A stretch of 64,000 bases of DNA. Origin: Ramlibacter sp. (GTDB lineage: Bacteria > Pseudomonadota > Gammaproteobacteria > Burkholderiales > Burkholderiaceae_C). The translations under genes and the position numbers were made by a program. Below are positions 8,580 through 16,249 of this stretch, piece after piece. The first letter of the stretch is position 1, and each line of letters opens with the position of its first letter. The stretch spans positions 1,240,001-1,304,000 of the forward strand of contig JAHBZM010000001.1 of NCBI GenBank assembly GCA_019635435.1, given 5' to 3'. The notes beneath the pieces are model-generated. The model had not been told where the DNA came from. It searched no databases and saw only the letters and a program-made list of their open reading frames with translations.

Positions 8580-9259
8580 CGCGACATCCGGTAGGGCTCC
8601 TCAAAGTCGAGGAAGTCTTTCTCGGCCAGGGCGTCGTCGATCCAGGCCTTGACGCCGGGCAGCGCGCAGACGCGGCGGATGTAGTCGGTGATGTGGCCGG
8701 GCACGGGCAGCCCGTAGTTCTTCAGGCGCAGGCAGACCGGGGCAAAGTAGGCGTCGGCAATGCTGAACTCGCCAAACAGCATGGGGCCGCCATGGGCTTC
8801 CAGCAGGCCGCTCCACATGCCCACGATGCGCTGCACGTCGGCGCGCACATCGGGCTTGTCGCGCCAGATCAGTGCCCCCGCGGAGGCCAGGGAGGCCTCG
8901 ACGTTCATGGGGCAGGCGCTGCGCAGCGCGCCAAAGCCGCTGTGCATTTCGGCGCAGATGCTGCGCGCGCGGGCCCGCGCCGCGGCGTCCTGCGGCCAGA
9001 GCTTCTTGCCGGGAAACTTCTCGGCCAGGTACTCGGCAATGGCCAGCGTGTCCCACACCACGAGGGCGTCGTCCACCAGCACCGGCACCTTGCCGACAGG
9101 GTTGATGTCGGCCAGGGCCTTCTTGAAAGAGGAGTCGGCGTCAAAGGAGTCAAAGCGCACCAGCACCTCCTCAAACGGGATGCCGGCCTGCTTGAGCAGC
9201 ACCCAGGGGCGCATGGACCAGGACGAGTAGTTCTTGTTGCCGATGTAGAGCTTGAGCAT
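8576..9259 (-). CDS. glutathione S-transferase family protein
   Basis: 227 residues from ATG 9259 (the frame is open further upstream, but MLKLYIGNKNYSSWSMRPW is the thioredoxin-fold start). VGKVPVLVDDALVVWDTLAI contains the cis-Pro VPVL loop and the E/D-S/T glutathione contact. The C-terminal all-helical domain follows. The SSWSMR segment places it with YfcF/zeta-like bacterial GSTs. Physiological substrate unknown. Confidence 0.9.
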   Translation of the reverse strand: MLKLYIGNKNYSSWSMRPWVLLKQAGIPFEEVLVRFDSFDADSSFKKALADINPVGKVPVLVDDALVVWDTLAIAEYLAEKFPGKKLWPQDAAARARARSICAEMHSGFGALRSACPMNVEASLASAGALIWRDKPDVRADVQRIVGMWSGLLEAHGGPMLFGEFSIADAYFAPVCLRLKNYGLPVPGHITDYIRRVCALPGVKAWIDDALAEKDFLDFEEPYRMSR

Positions 9260-9344
9260 GGGGCTTCCTTGTTGCGATGCCCCGCATGCTAGCGCCGCGC
9301 CTGGCGGGCATTGATGCCAAAAATCGCCGGAATTGATGCGGCGG

Positions 9345-10286
9345 TCAGTAGCCCGCGCTGCGGGCGCGGAAGCGGTTGAGCTGGCTGCCCGCCACGCCGG
9401 CGCCCAGGTAGCCCGGCAGCACGGCGGCCAGGGCTGATGGGGCAATGCCCAGGGCGTCCAGCCCCGGCAGCGTGCCCGAGGCGATGTTGTCGGTCTTCAT
9501 GGCGTCCAGGTTGTCGCGGCTCATCAGGGGTTCACCCGGCGCCAGTTCCATCAGCGCGGCCTGCAGCCGCGCGAGGGCCGGAGGCAGGCCGATGATCGGC
9601 CGCATGCAGCCCGAGGCCTGGCCTGCGAGCCGCACGAGTTCGCGCAGGGTCAGCACGTCGGGCCCGCAGGCCTCGAACACCCGGCCCGCGCTCGTCGGGC
9701 GGCGCAGGGCCTGGACGATGGCCTGGGCCACGTCCTCGACCCAGACGGGCTGAAAGCGCGCATCGGCGCCCGCCAGCGGCACCACGGGCAGCACCCGCTG
9801 CAGCTGTGCAAAGAGGTTGAGGAAGCGGTCTTCGGCCCCAAAGATCACGCTGGGGCGCAGCACGGTCAGGGCCGGCACGCCGGCCAGCGCGGCCTCGCCG
9901 CGGGCCTTGCTGCGCTGGTACATGGACGCGGCCTGCTCGCCGGCACCGAGTGCGCTCACATGCACCACGCGGTCCACCCGCGCGGCCGCGCAGGCCCGGG
10001 CGAGCTGGCTCGGCAGCGCCACATGGACCTTGTCAAAGGCGGCCTTGTTGCCGTGAAGGATGGCGACCAGATGGACCACCGCTTCGTGCCCCGCGACCAG
10101 CCGGGTCAGCGTGGCCTCGTCATGGACGTCAGCCTCCACCACGTCGAGCAGGGGAAGGGTCAGCAGGTCGCGCGCATGGTGGCGCCGCCGCGTGGGCACC
10201 GTCACCCGCCACTGGAGCCGGGCCAGCTTTTCACAGACATGGCGGCCCACAAAGCCGGTGCCCCCCAGAACCAGAATGCGTGCCAC
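9345..10286 (-). CDS. NAD(P)-binding complex I NDUFA9-like protein
   Basis: 313 residues, an atypical SDR/epimerase. ILVLGGTGFVGRHVCEKL is the Rossmann loop, VVHLVAILHG replaces the usual NAA motif, and YQRSKARGEAAL supplies Tyr-x3-Lys. Members of this family resemble the NDUFA9 accessory subunit of complex I and bind NADPH. A role in ubiquinone or complex I assembly is only a family suggestion. It starts 12 bases after the lytic transglycosylase stop. Confidence 0.85.
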   Translation of the reverse strand: MARILVLGGTGFVGRHVCEKLARLQWRVTVPTRRRHHARDLLTLPLLDVVEADVHDEATLTRLVAGHEAVVHLVAILHGNKAAFDKVHVALPSQLARACAAARVDRVVHVSALGAGEQAASMYQRSKARGEAALAGVPALTVLRPSVIFGAEDRFLNLFAQLQRVLPVVPLAGADARFQPVWVEDVAQAIVQALRRPTSAGRVFEACGPDVLTLRELVRLAGQASGCMRPIIGLPPALARLQAALMELAPGEPLMSRDNLDAMKTDNIASGTLPGLDALGIAPSALAAVLPGYLGAGVAGSQLNRFRARSAGY

Positions 10287-10297
10287 GCGGGGGCTCC

Positions 10298-12304
10298 TCA
10301 GGGCAAATCCTTGTTGACCTCGGGCTGGGTGGCGTCGCGCGGGCCCACCGTGCCCAGCCGCGCCTTGAGCGATTGCGGCTGGTTGCTCAGGATGGCGGCG
10401 TACATGGTGGTGTTGGACAGCACCTTCTTCACGTAGTCGCGGGTCTCGCCAAAGGGCACGTTCTCGGCCCAGATCGCGCCTTCGAGCACCGGGCCGCTGC
10501 CGCCCGGCGCGCGCCAGCTGCGCGGCCGCCCGGGCCCGGCGTTGTAGGCCGCGGCCGCCAGGGGCATGGAGCCGTCAAAGTCATCCAGCGCGAGCTTGAG
10601 GTAGCTGGTGCCGATGGTGATGTTGGTTTCGTGGTCGTGCAGCTGGTCGGTGGTGAAACCGGTCAGGCCGATCTTGCGCGCGGTCCAGCGCGCGGTGGCC
10701 GGCATGACCTGCATCAGGCCCGAGGCGCCCACGTGGGAGCGGGCGTCCATGATGAAGCGGCTTTCCTGGCGGATCAGGCCATAGACATAGGCCGGGTCCA
10801 GCCCGATGTCGCGGCTCTTGCGCACCACCGCGTCGCGGTAGGGCATGGGGTAGCGCTGCTCGATGTTGACCTCGCCGCGGGTGCGCTCGCTGGTGTTGAT
10901 GCAGCGGTCCCAGACCTCCTGGTCGCAGGCGAACTGGGCGGCGGCCAGCAGTTCGCGCGTGGGCATGCCGCCGGGCTGGGCCAGGTTGGTGGCGTAGTTC
11001 CATTCGCGCACGCCCTCGGAGCGCAACCCGATGGCAATCGCATAGAGGCCGCGGTTCAGGCTCGGGTTGAGGCGGACTTTCTCGCGTTCCTCGGCCGTGA
11101 GCGGCGCCGGTGGCGCCGGCACGGTGACCTTCTGGCCCAGTTCCTCCAGCGCGAGCTGCTCGTAAAAGCCCTGCGAGCCCGCGATGGATTCAAGCAGCCG
11201 GGTGGCGTCGTTGCGCTGGGCGGGTGTGCTGGCCGTGGCCAGCAGGCCGCGCGCCTTCCAGTAGACCCAGGCCGGGTCGCGCCGGCCCTCGTCGCTCATG
11301 CCTTCAATGGCCGACAGCACGGCCAGCCAGCGCGGCTTGCTGCCGGCGCGCAGCGCGGCGCGCACCTTCCAGCCCAGCATGTCGTCGGTCAGGTCGCTGT
11401 CGCGGCTGACCCGGGCGTAGTAGCCCAGCGCATCGTCGGACAGCCGCGTGGCGGCCTGTTTGCCGATCACGCCCCAGACCCAGTTGCGCTCCTCGGCGCT
11501 GAGCTGCGGGCCCCACTTGCTGTCGAGCTGGCGCGCCGCGCCTTCGGCATCGCTGGCGGCCAGCTTGATCAGGGCCAGCGTGATCAGTTCCTTGCGCTGC
11601 TTGCGCACCGCCGTGACCCGGCTGACCAGGAATTTGGTGGGGCTGGCGTTGATTTCAGCCACCAGGTTCATGGCCTCGGGCGCGATGATCTCGATGGCAT
11701 TGGCCGCCGCGCGCGACCGGTTGGCTTCCATGGCCAGGCGGGCCTTGCGCCAGACATCGGTGGCCGTGAGGTTGCGCGGGCCGTCCCTGTCGGCCATCAG
11801 GCGGCTGGCGGCATGGGTGCAGCCGTCGTCGGTGTCACGCAGCGAAAACCAGTTGCGGCGCACTTCATCGGCCAGGCCCGCGGGCTCGGCCGCGCCCAGC
11901 GCGAGATGCTGCACCAGCAGTGCGTAGCAACGCACCTCGCGGTCGTCGTTCATGCGGAATTTGGGGTACTCGGCCTCAAAGGTGGTCCAGTCGCGGCGCT
12001 GGCCCAGCAGCAGCAGCCAGTCGTTGCGCAGGCGGTCTTCCTGGTAGCTGCCCGCGTAGCGGCTCATGAAGTCCTGGATCTCCTGCGGGCTGGCCGTGTC
12101 GAGCCGGGCCTTGAGCTCCCAGTAGGCGGCCCAGGGCTCCAGCGCATGGCCGCGCGCCTGCGGCAGCAGCTGGGTCAGCCGCGCGCGGTCACCGCGCTTG
12201 TAGGCCTGCTGCATGTCCACGATCAGATCGTCTCCCCGGGACTGGGCCTGCGCATGGCAGGCAACCGTCACCACGATCAATGTCAGAATGGTTCGAAACT
12301 GCAT
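10298..12304 (-). CDS. slt: soluble lytic murein transglycosylase
   Basis: 668 residues with a signal peptide (TILTLIVVTVACHAQAQS). A long alpha-helical superhelix fills most of the protein and the C-terminal goose-lysozyme-like domain carries RQESRF with catalytic Glu at about residue 514, then GASGLMQVMPATA and AAYNAGPGR. It cleaves the MurNAc-GlcNAc bond of peptidoglycan in the periplasm, forming 1,6-anhydro ends. The start codon lies 9 bases from the divergent cyclo-ligase gene, so each promoter must sit inside the other gene. Confidence 0.92.
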   Translation of the reverse strand: MQFRTILTLIVVTVACHAQAQSRGDDLIVDMQQAYKRGDRARLTQLLPQARGHALEPWAAYWELKARLDTASPQEIQDFMSRYAGSYQEDRLRNDWLLLLGQRRDWTTFEAEYPKFRMNDDREVRCYALLVQHLALGAAEPAGLADEVRRNWFSLRDTDDGCTHAASRLMADRDGPRNLTATDVWRKARLAMEANRSRAAANAIEIIAPEAMNLVAEINASPTKFLVSRVTAVRKQRKELITLALIKLAASDAEGAARQLDSKWGPQLSAEERNWVWGVIGKQAATRLSDDALGYYARVSRDSDLTDDMLGWKVRAALRAGSKPRWLAVLSAIEGMSDEGRRDPAWVYWKARGLLATASTPAQRNDATRLLESIAGSQGFYEQLALEELGQKVTVPAPPAPLTAEEREKVRLNPSLNRGLYAIAIGLRSEGVREWNYATNLAQPGGMPTRELLAAAQFACDQEVWDRCINTSERTRGEVNIEQRYPMPYRDAVVRKSRDIGLDPAYVYGLIRQESRFIMDARSHVGASGLMQVMPATARWTARKIGLTGFTTDQLHDHETNITIGTSYLKLALDDFDGSMPLAAAAYNAGPGRPRSWRAPGGSGPVLEGAIWAENVPFGETRDYVKKVLSNTTMYAAILSNQPQSLKARLGTVGPRDATQPEVNKDLP

Positions 12305-12313
12305 CAGGGCATT

Positions 12314-12901
12314 ATGGACAAGTCAGAGCAAAAAGGGGCTTTGCGCAAGGCGCTCATCGAACAACGGCTGAACCTGCCGGACCGACTACAGCGCGCCGAT
12401 CTTTTGCAGCGGGTGATGCGCATCTGGCTGGTCGGGCGCTCCGACGCCATGATCGGCGCCTACTGGCCGATCAAGGGTGAGTTCGACCCCTTGCCGGCCC
12501 TGCACCGCTGGAAGGAAGACGGCGAACTGATCGACGAGCCCGTGCTGCGCCGCATCGGCCTGCCCGTCGTCGACAAGCTGCACAAGACCCTGACCTTCCA
12601 TGCCTGGTACCCGGGCTGCCCGATGGAAGAAGACGCCTACGGCATTCCCAAGCCCAAGGACACCGAGATCATCGTGCCCACGCTGCTGTTCGTGCCCTGC
12701 GTGGGCTACGCGCCCGGCGGCTACCGGCTGGGCTACGGCGGGGGCTTCTACGACCGCACGCTGGCGGCGCTGCAACCCAAGCCTTTCACCGTGGGGCTGG
12801 GATTTACCAATGGTTTCCTGCCCGAGCTGGAGCCCGAGCCGCATGACGTGCCGCTGGACGCCATCCTCAACGACAACGGCGTGGTCTGGCCGGTGACCTG
12901 A
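12314..12901 (+). CDS. 5-formyltetrahydrofolate cyclo-ligase
   Basis: 195 residues from ATG 12314 (MDKSEQKGALRKALIEQR). The frame is open for 983 codons upstream but that stretch is only the shadow of slt. IGAYWPIKGEFDPL and the C-terminal FVPCVGYAPGGYRLGYGGGF followed by YDRTL are the ATP/folate signature of the family. The enzyme turns 5-formyl-THF into 5,10-methenyl-THF using ATP. Confidence 0.9.
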   Translation: MDKSEQKGALRKALIEQRLNLPDRLQRADLLQRVMRIWLVGRSDAMIGAYWPIKGEFDPLPALHRWKEDGELIDEPVLRRIGLPVVDKLHKTLTFHAWYPGCPMEEDAYGIPKPKDTEIIVPTLLFVPCVGYAPGGYRLGYGGGFYDRTLAALQPKPFTVGLGFTNGFLPELEPEPHDVPLDAILNDNGVVWPVT

Positions 12902-12920
12902 GGCCTGCTGCCGCCGCTCA

Positions 12921-12999
12921 GACGCCGCCGGGCCGCCCCAAGGCGGCTGAAGCCCCCTCGGGGGGCAGCGCAGCACACGCAGTGGCAAGCGTGGGGGCC
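12921..12999. repeat. dispersed repeat family 1, copy A
   Basis: About 79 bases between the convergent cyclo-ligase and lysR genes. The stretch contains GGGCCGCCCCAAGGC, CCCCCTCGGGGGG and AGCGCAGCACACGCAGTGG, ending in AAGCGTGGGGGC. A second copy, about 88% alike by eye, is at 15599-15672. The CCCCCTCGGGGGG core is self-complementary, so a transcript would fold. I see no transposase or target duplication. Confidence 0.8.
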
Positions 13000-13002
13000 A
13001 TG

Positions 13003-13986
13003 TCAGTCGATGTTGTCGACCGTGTCGGGGTCGGGTACTTCGCCAATGGTTTCGCGCGTGGCCTTGCTCTGCGCCGTGAGCCAGGCGCAAAAAGCCCTGA
13101 TCTCGGGGCGCTGCGCGCTGCGCGGGCCCACCAGCAGCCAGTAGGCCATGGGCGAGTCCAGCCGCAGCTGCGGCAGCGGCTCGATCAGGTCGCCGTTGGC
13201 CAGGCTCTCGGCCACCAGCGGCAGCCGCGCCAGCACCAGGCCCTGGCCCGTGAGCGCGGCCTGCACCATCTGGTAGGCGTAGTTGAAGTACAGCCAGCGC
13301 TTGGGGGTGAGCTTGCCCAGCTGGTTCTCGTCGAGCCAGCGCCGCCAGGTCAGCCACTCCATGTGGGTGCGGTGCGCGTCGCCGGCCTCGATCAAGGCAA
13401 AGTTGGCCACGTCGGCCGGTTTGACCAGCGGCTGGCCGCTCTTGAGCAGCCAGGGGCTGGCCACCGGGGTGAGCTGTTCGCCGAACATGCGCACGGCGTT
13501 GGGCGGCATGTTGGCCACCGGGCCGTAGCGCAGGGCCAGGTCCACGTCGGCCACGTCCAGGTCCACGGCGCTGTCGGAGGCGTCGATGCGGATGTCGATG
13601 TCGGGGTTGTCGCGCTGGAAGGCTTCCAGCCGCGGGATCAGCCACATCGACGCAAACGAGGCAAAGGTGGTGAGCGACACGCTGCGCCGCCCCGCGCTCT
13701 GGCGGATCTGGCGCACCGCACCGTCAATGCGCGGCAGCGCCTGGGTCACCGCCATGAGCAGCTGGGCGCCCGCGCTTGTCAGTTCCACGGCGCGGGTGTG
13801 GCGCAGGAACAGGGGCACGCCCACCTCTTCCTCGAGCGACTGGATCTGACGGCTCACGGCCGACTGGGTCAGTGCCATCTCTTCCGATGCGGCGCGGAAG
13901 TTCAGGTGCCGGGCCACGGCCTCGAAGGCGCGCAGATGGCCGGCGGAAATGGGCCGGGTGCGCAGGTGCGTCTGGGAGTGCTGCAT
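13003..13986 (-). CDS. LysR family transcriptional regulator
   Basis: 327 residues from ATG 13986 (ATG 14013 adds 9 residues). Winged helix-turn-helix: LRAFEAVARHLNFRAASEEM, then ALTQSAVSRQIQSLEEEVG and PLFLRHTRAVELTSAG. The rest is the effector-binding domain (ISAGHL and later VDLDVADVDLALRYG, typical of the GcvA-like branch). An ATTGAT-N11-ATCAAT palindrome lies 31 bases upstream, in the gap shared with the divergent DUF2917 gene, which is therefore the likely target along with lysR itself. Confidence 0.92.
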   Translation of the reverse strand: MQHSQTHLRTRPISAGHLRAFEAVARHLNFRAASEEMALTQSAVSRQIQSLEEEVGVPLFLRHTRAVELTSAGAQLLMAVTQALPRIDGAVRQIRQSAGRRSVSLTTFASFASMWLIPRLEAFQRDNPDIDIRIDASDSAVDLDVADVDLALRYGPVANMPPNAVRMFGEQLTPVASPWLLKSGQPLVKPADVANFALIEAGDAHRTHMEWLTWRRWLDENQLGKLTPKRWLYFNYAYQMVQAALTGQGLVLARLPLVAESLANGDLIEPLPQLRLDSPMAYWLLVGPRSAQRPEIRAFCAWLTAQSKATRETIGEVPDPDTVDNID

Positions 13987-14016
13987 ATGACAGGCGTTGT
14001 CAGGAGGGTCCAAGCC

Positions 14017-14039
14017 ATTGATGCGATTTGGGAATCAAT
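14017..14039. promoter_or_regulatory. candidate LysR-type operator ATTGAT-N11-ATCAAT
   Basis: A perfect 6-bp inverted repeat with an 11-base centre, i.e. the T-N11-A pattern of LysR boxes, in the 132-base gap between lysR (start 13986) and the DUF2917 gene (start 14119). Location and symmetry suggest autoregulation and control of the divergent gene. Confidence 0.6.
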
Positions 14040-14118
14040 AGCTTAGCCGCATTTCATTGGACGGCCAAGCGGCTGTCGCCGATCATTCAATGCCCGAACT
14101 GCCTAACTGGAGAACCTC

Positions 14119-14658
14119 ATGGCCGCTCAAACGCTTACACAATCGCAACAATCCCTGGCTGCCGCCGCATTGTCCGGCACGTGGAAGCTGGGCGCCGGCC
14201 GGGCCATCACCCTGCGCCCCCGCGAGGACGGTGTGCTGCGGGTCGCGCATGGCGGCCTCTGGGTCACCTTCGACGGCCCGTTCACGGGTGCCGGCAACGA
14301 GTCGGGTGACCACTTCCTGCACGCCGGCGAGCAGATCACGGTGCAGGCGGGTCAGCGGCTGGTGGCCGAGTCCAGTGCCAGCTGCCGCGAGGCCCCGGCC
14401 TATTTCAACTGGGAACCCATGCCCCTGAAGGTGCGTGAGCCCCTGCGTGCCGCGGGCCGCTGGCAAATGGCCGTGGTTCAGCCTTTGGCTGACTTGCGGC
14501 TGGCCCTGGTGCTGGGCCTGGGCGCGGTGGGCCGCCTGGCCGGTGGCCTGGTGGGCGTGGCCGGCGACCTGGTGGCGGGCCGCGACCGCACGGTTTTGGA
14601 GGCCTGTGCCTTCAACGCGCAGGCCAAGGCCTGCCGCGCCCACGGCGCCATGAGCTGA
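14119..14658 (+). CDS. DUF2917 domain protein
   Basis: 179 residues. The core (TWKLGAGRAITLRPREDG, VAHGGLWVTFDGP, GDHFLHAGEQITVQAGQR) matches DUF2917, a small cupin-like domain common in Burkholderiales. The last third is hydrophobic and glycine-rich (LALVLGLGAVGRLAGGLVG) and may contact the membrane. RBS GGAG about 8 bases before ATG. Probably controlled by the divergent LysR protein. Its last 181 bases overlap the TfoX-like gene read from the other strand. Confidence 0.8.
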   Translation: MAAQTLTQSQQSLAAAALSGTWKLGAGRAITLRPREDGVLRVAHGGLWVTFDGPFTGAGNESGDHFLHAGEQITVQAGQRLVAESSASCREAPAYFNWEPMPLKVREPLRAAGRWQMAVVQPLADLRLALVLGLGAVGRLAGGLVGVAGDLVAGRDRTVLEACAFNAQAKACRAHGAMS

Positions 14659-14945
14659 GGCGACTCCATCGCGTCCCCGGGCGCGCTGTAGTAGTTGACC
14701 GACCTTTCCACCCCTTTCGCCTGGTAGGTGAAACGCGCACAACCCGCGGCCTCGTAGAGTCCGCGGGTTTCTTCATTGGCCTTGAGCCAGAGGGTTTCGC
14801 CCGCGCCCAGGTCCAGCACCCAGGCGATGGTCAGGCCATCGGTGCTGATGGCAAAACCGCCGAACATGCGCTTGCGTTCGCAGGGGCCGACGCTGGACAG
14901 CAGTTCGCAGCAGTAGTCGGCAAAGTCAGTAGCAGGGGAAGCCAT
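14478..14945 (-). CDS. TfoX/Sxy N-terminal domain protein
   Basis: 155 residues from ATG 14945. The TfoX_N fold is visible as FADYCCELLSSVGPCERKRM, FGGFAISTDG, LWLKANEETRGLYEAAGC and the end LMAPWARQALACALKA around residue 110. The remaining 45 residues are basic and low-complexity (RPATRSPATPTRPPARR), run antisense to the DUF2917 gene, and are probably an unstructured extension. Sxy/TfoX proteins are linked to competence regulation with CRP in gammaproteobacteria; here the role is unknown. Confidence 0.8.
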   Translation of the reverse strand: MASPATDFADYCCELLSSVGPCERKRMFGGFAISTDGLTIAWVLDLGAGETLWLKANEETRGLYEAAGCARFTYQAKGVERSVNYYSAPGDAMESPQLMAPWARQALACALKAQASKTVRSRPATRSPATPTRPPARRPTAPRPSTRASRKSAKG

Positions 14946-14967
14946 GGGGCGGACGATAGCAGGGCGC

Positions 14968-14980
14968 CGCGATAATCGCG
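14968..14980. promoter_or_regulatory. palindrome CGCGA-TAA-TCGCG before tetR
   Basis: A perfect 13-base palindrome in the 39-base gap between the divergent TfoX-like (start 14945) and TetR (start 14985) genes, 4 bases before the TetR ATG. TetR repressors often bind such sites to repress themselves and the neighbour. It occupies the position of the ribosome binding site, so occlusion of translation or a leaderless start is also possible. Confidence 0.45.
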
Positions 14981-14984
14981 AGCC

Positions 14985-15584
14985 ATGGCCCGCCCCAAAT
15001 CGCAGCAGCACGAACTCAAGCGCGAGGAGATCCTCGACATCGCCGCCCAGTGCTTCGCGCGGCAAAGCTACCCCGCCGCCAGCATGAACGACATTGCCGC
15101 GGCCGGTGGCACCAGCAAGGCCCGGCTGTACCACTACTACGGGAGCAAGGAAGCCATCCTGTTCGACCTGCTGGACCGCTACACCCAGCGCCTGCTGGCC
15201 ATCATTGGCCAGGCCGAGGCCACGGCCCAGCGCCGCAACCTGGACGACCGGGCGGCCGTGCACGAGCTGATCCGCAGCTTTCTCGAAGAGTACGAAACCT
15301 CGGCCACGCGCCATGTGGCGCTGCTGCATGACACCCAATTCCTGGGGGACGAGCAGCGCGAGCTGATCCTGAACCGCCAGCGCGACGTGGTCTCGGCGGT
15401 CACGCGCTTCCTGCGCCGCGCCTACCCGCAGCGGCTGAACCCGGTGAACCAGACGGCCGTGACCATGATGCTGTTTGGCATGATCAACTGGACCTTCACC
15501 TGGCTGCGCCCCGGTGGTGCCATGAGCTACGCCGCCTTTGCCGAAGAGGTGGTGGCCATGCTTGAACGCGGCCTGGCGGGATGA
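14985..15584 (+). CDS. TetR/AcrR family transcriptional regulator
   Basis: 199 residues. The N-terminal helix-turn-helix reads REEILDIAAQCFARQSYPAA, then SMNDIAAAGGTSKARLYHYY and GSKEAILFDLLDRY. The C-terminal ligand domain (AVTRFLRRAYP, MLFGMINWTFTWLRPGG) resembles TetR proteins that sense acyl-CoA compounds (KstR2/PaaR-like), which is tentative. Its stop overlaps the gluconokinase start by 4 bases (ATGA). Confidence 0.9.
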   Translation: MARPKSQQHELKREEILDIAAQCFARQSYPAASMNDIAAAGGTSKARLYHYYGSKEAILFDLLDRYTQRLLAIIGQAEATAQRRNLDDRAAVHELIRSFLEEYETSATRHVALLHDTQFLGDEQRELILNRQRDVVSAVTRFLRRAYPQRLNPVNQTAVTMMLFGMINWTFTWLRPGGAMSYAAFAEEVVAMLERGLAG

Positions 15585-16171
15585 GCACGGCCATGAGCGA
15601 CGCCGGGCCGCCCCAAGGCGCGAAGGCCCCCTTGGGGGGCAGCGCAGTACACGCAGTGACAAGCGTGGGGGCTTGCCACCTGGTGGTCATGGGCGTCGCT
15701 GGCTGCGGCAAGTCGGCCGTCGGGCAGCGGCTGGCGGCGCTGTTGGCGCTGCCGCTGATTGAAGGCGACAACTTCCACCCCAAGCGCAACATCCACAAGA
15801 TGGAGCAGGGCATTGCGCTGACCGACGACGACCGGGCCGACTGGCTGGTCACCCTGGGCGCGGAGCTGGCCCGCCGGCCGGACGGCGCGGTGCTGGCCTG
15901 CTCGGCGCTCAAGGCCGCCTACCGCGACACGCTGCGCAGTGCGGTGCCGGGCCTGCGCTTTGTGCACCTGTCCCTCAGCGAGGCTGAATCCTTGCGCCGC
16001 GTGGCCGCGCGCCCTGGCCATTTCTACCCGCCCAGCCTGGTGGCCAGCCAGTTCGAGGCACTGCAGGACCCGGCGGCCGAGGCGGGCGTGCTGGTGCTGG
16101 ATGCCACGATGCCGCTTGACGAACTGGCGCGGCGGGCGGCCGCCTGGGTGCGCCCCGCGCAAGGACTTTGA
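15581..16171 (+). CDS. gluconokinase with repeat-encoded N-terminal leader
   Basis: 196 residues from ATG 15581. The kinase proper starts at HLVVMGVAGCGKSAVGQRLA (Walker A), with EGDNFHPKRNIHKM and GIALTDDDR as the gluconate-site signatures, and PGHFYPPSLVASQF near the end. It phosphorylates D-gluconate to 6-phosphogluconate. Residues 7-31 are the translation of repeat copy B, so this protein has about 32 residues before the first strand where typical enzymes have about 10. In-frame GTG at 15665 could be an alternative start. Confidence 0.9.
   Translation: MSTAMSDAGPPQGAKAPLGGSAVHAVTSVGACHLVVMGVAGCGKSAVGQRLAALLALPLIEGDNFHPKRNIHKMEQGIALTDDDRADWLVTLGAELARRPDGAVLACSALKAAYRDTLRSAVPGLRFVHLSLSEAESLRRVAARPGHFYPPSLVASQFEALQDPAAEAGVLVLDATMPLDELARRAAAWVRPAQGL
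15599..15672. repeat. dispersed repeat family 1, copy B (inside gluconokinase ORF)
   Basis: Same element as 12921-12999: GGGCCGCCCCAAGGC, CCCCCTTGGGGGG and AGCGCAGTACACGCAGTGA, ending AAGCGTGGGGGC. It sits in frame at the 5' end of the gluconokinase gene, with ATGA coupling to tetR just upstream, and adds about 24 codons without a stop. Confidence 0.8.
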
Positions 16172-16182
16172 ATTCAACAATG

Positions 16183-16196
16183 CGTAATTGATTACG
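16183..16196. promoter_or_regulatory. palindrome CGTAATTGATTACG upstream of MBL gene
   Basis: A perfect 14-base palindrome (CGTAAT-TG-ATTACG) in the 78-base gap between gluconokinase and the MBL-fold gene. A TAAAAT hexamer at 16203-16208 could be the -10 box of a promoter for the downstream gene. Candidate operator; the binding protein is unknown. Confidence 0.4.
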
Positions 16197-16249
16197 ATTA
16201 GGTAAAATTCGACGATTCCTTGCAACGCCCACCCACGACAGGAGACAGC

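Noticed and set aside
9950..12313. Long plus-strand open frame (983 codons in total) opposite slt and the NDUFA9-like gene
   Set aside because: It is the antisense shadow of high-GC genes; its composition is Arg/Gly/Ala/His-rich with no domain. Only its last 195 codons (12314-12901) encode the real cyclo-ligase.
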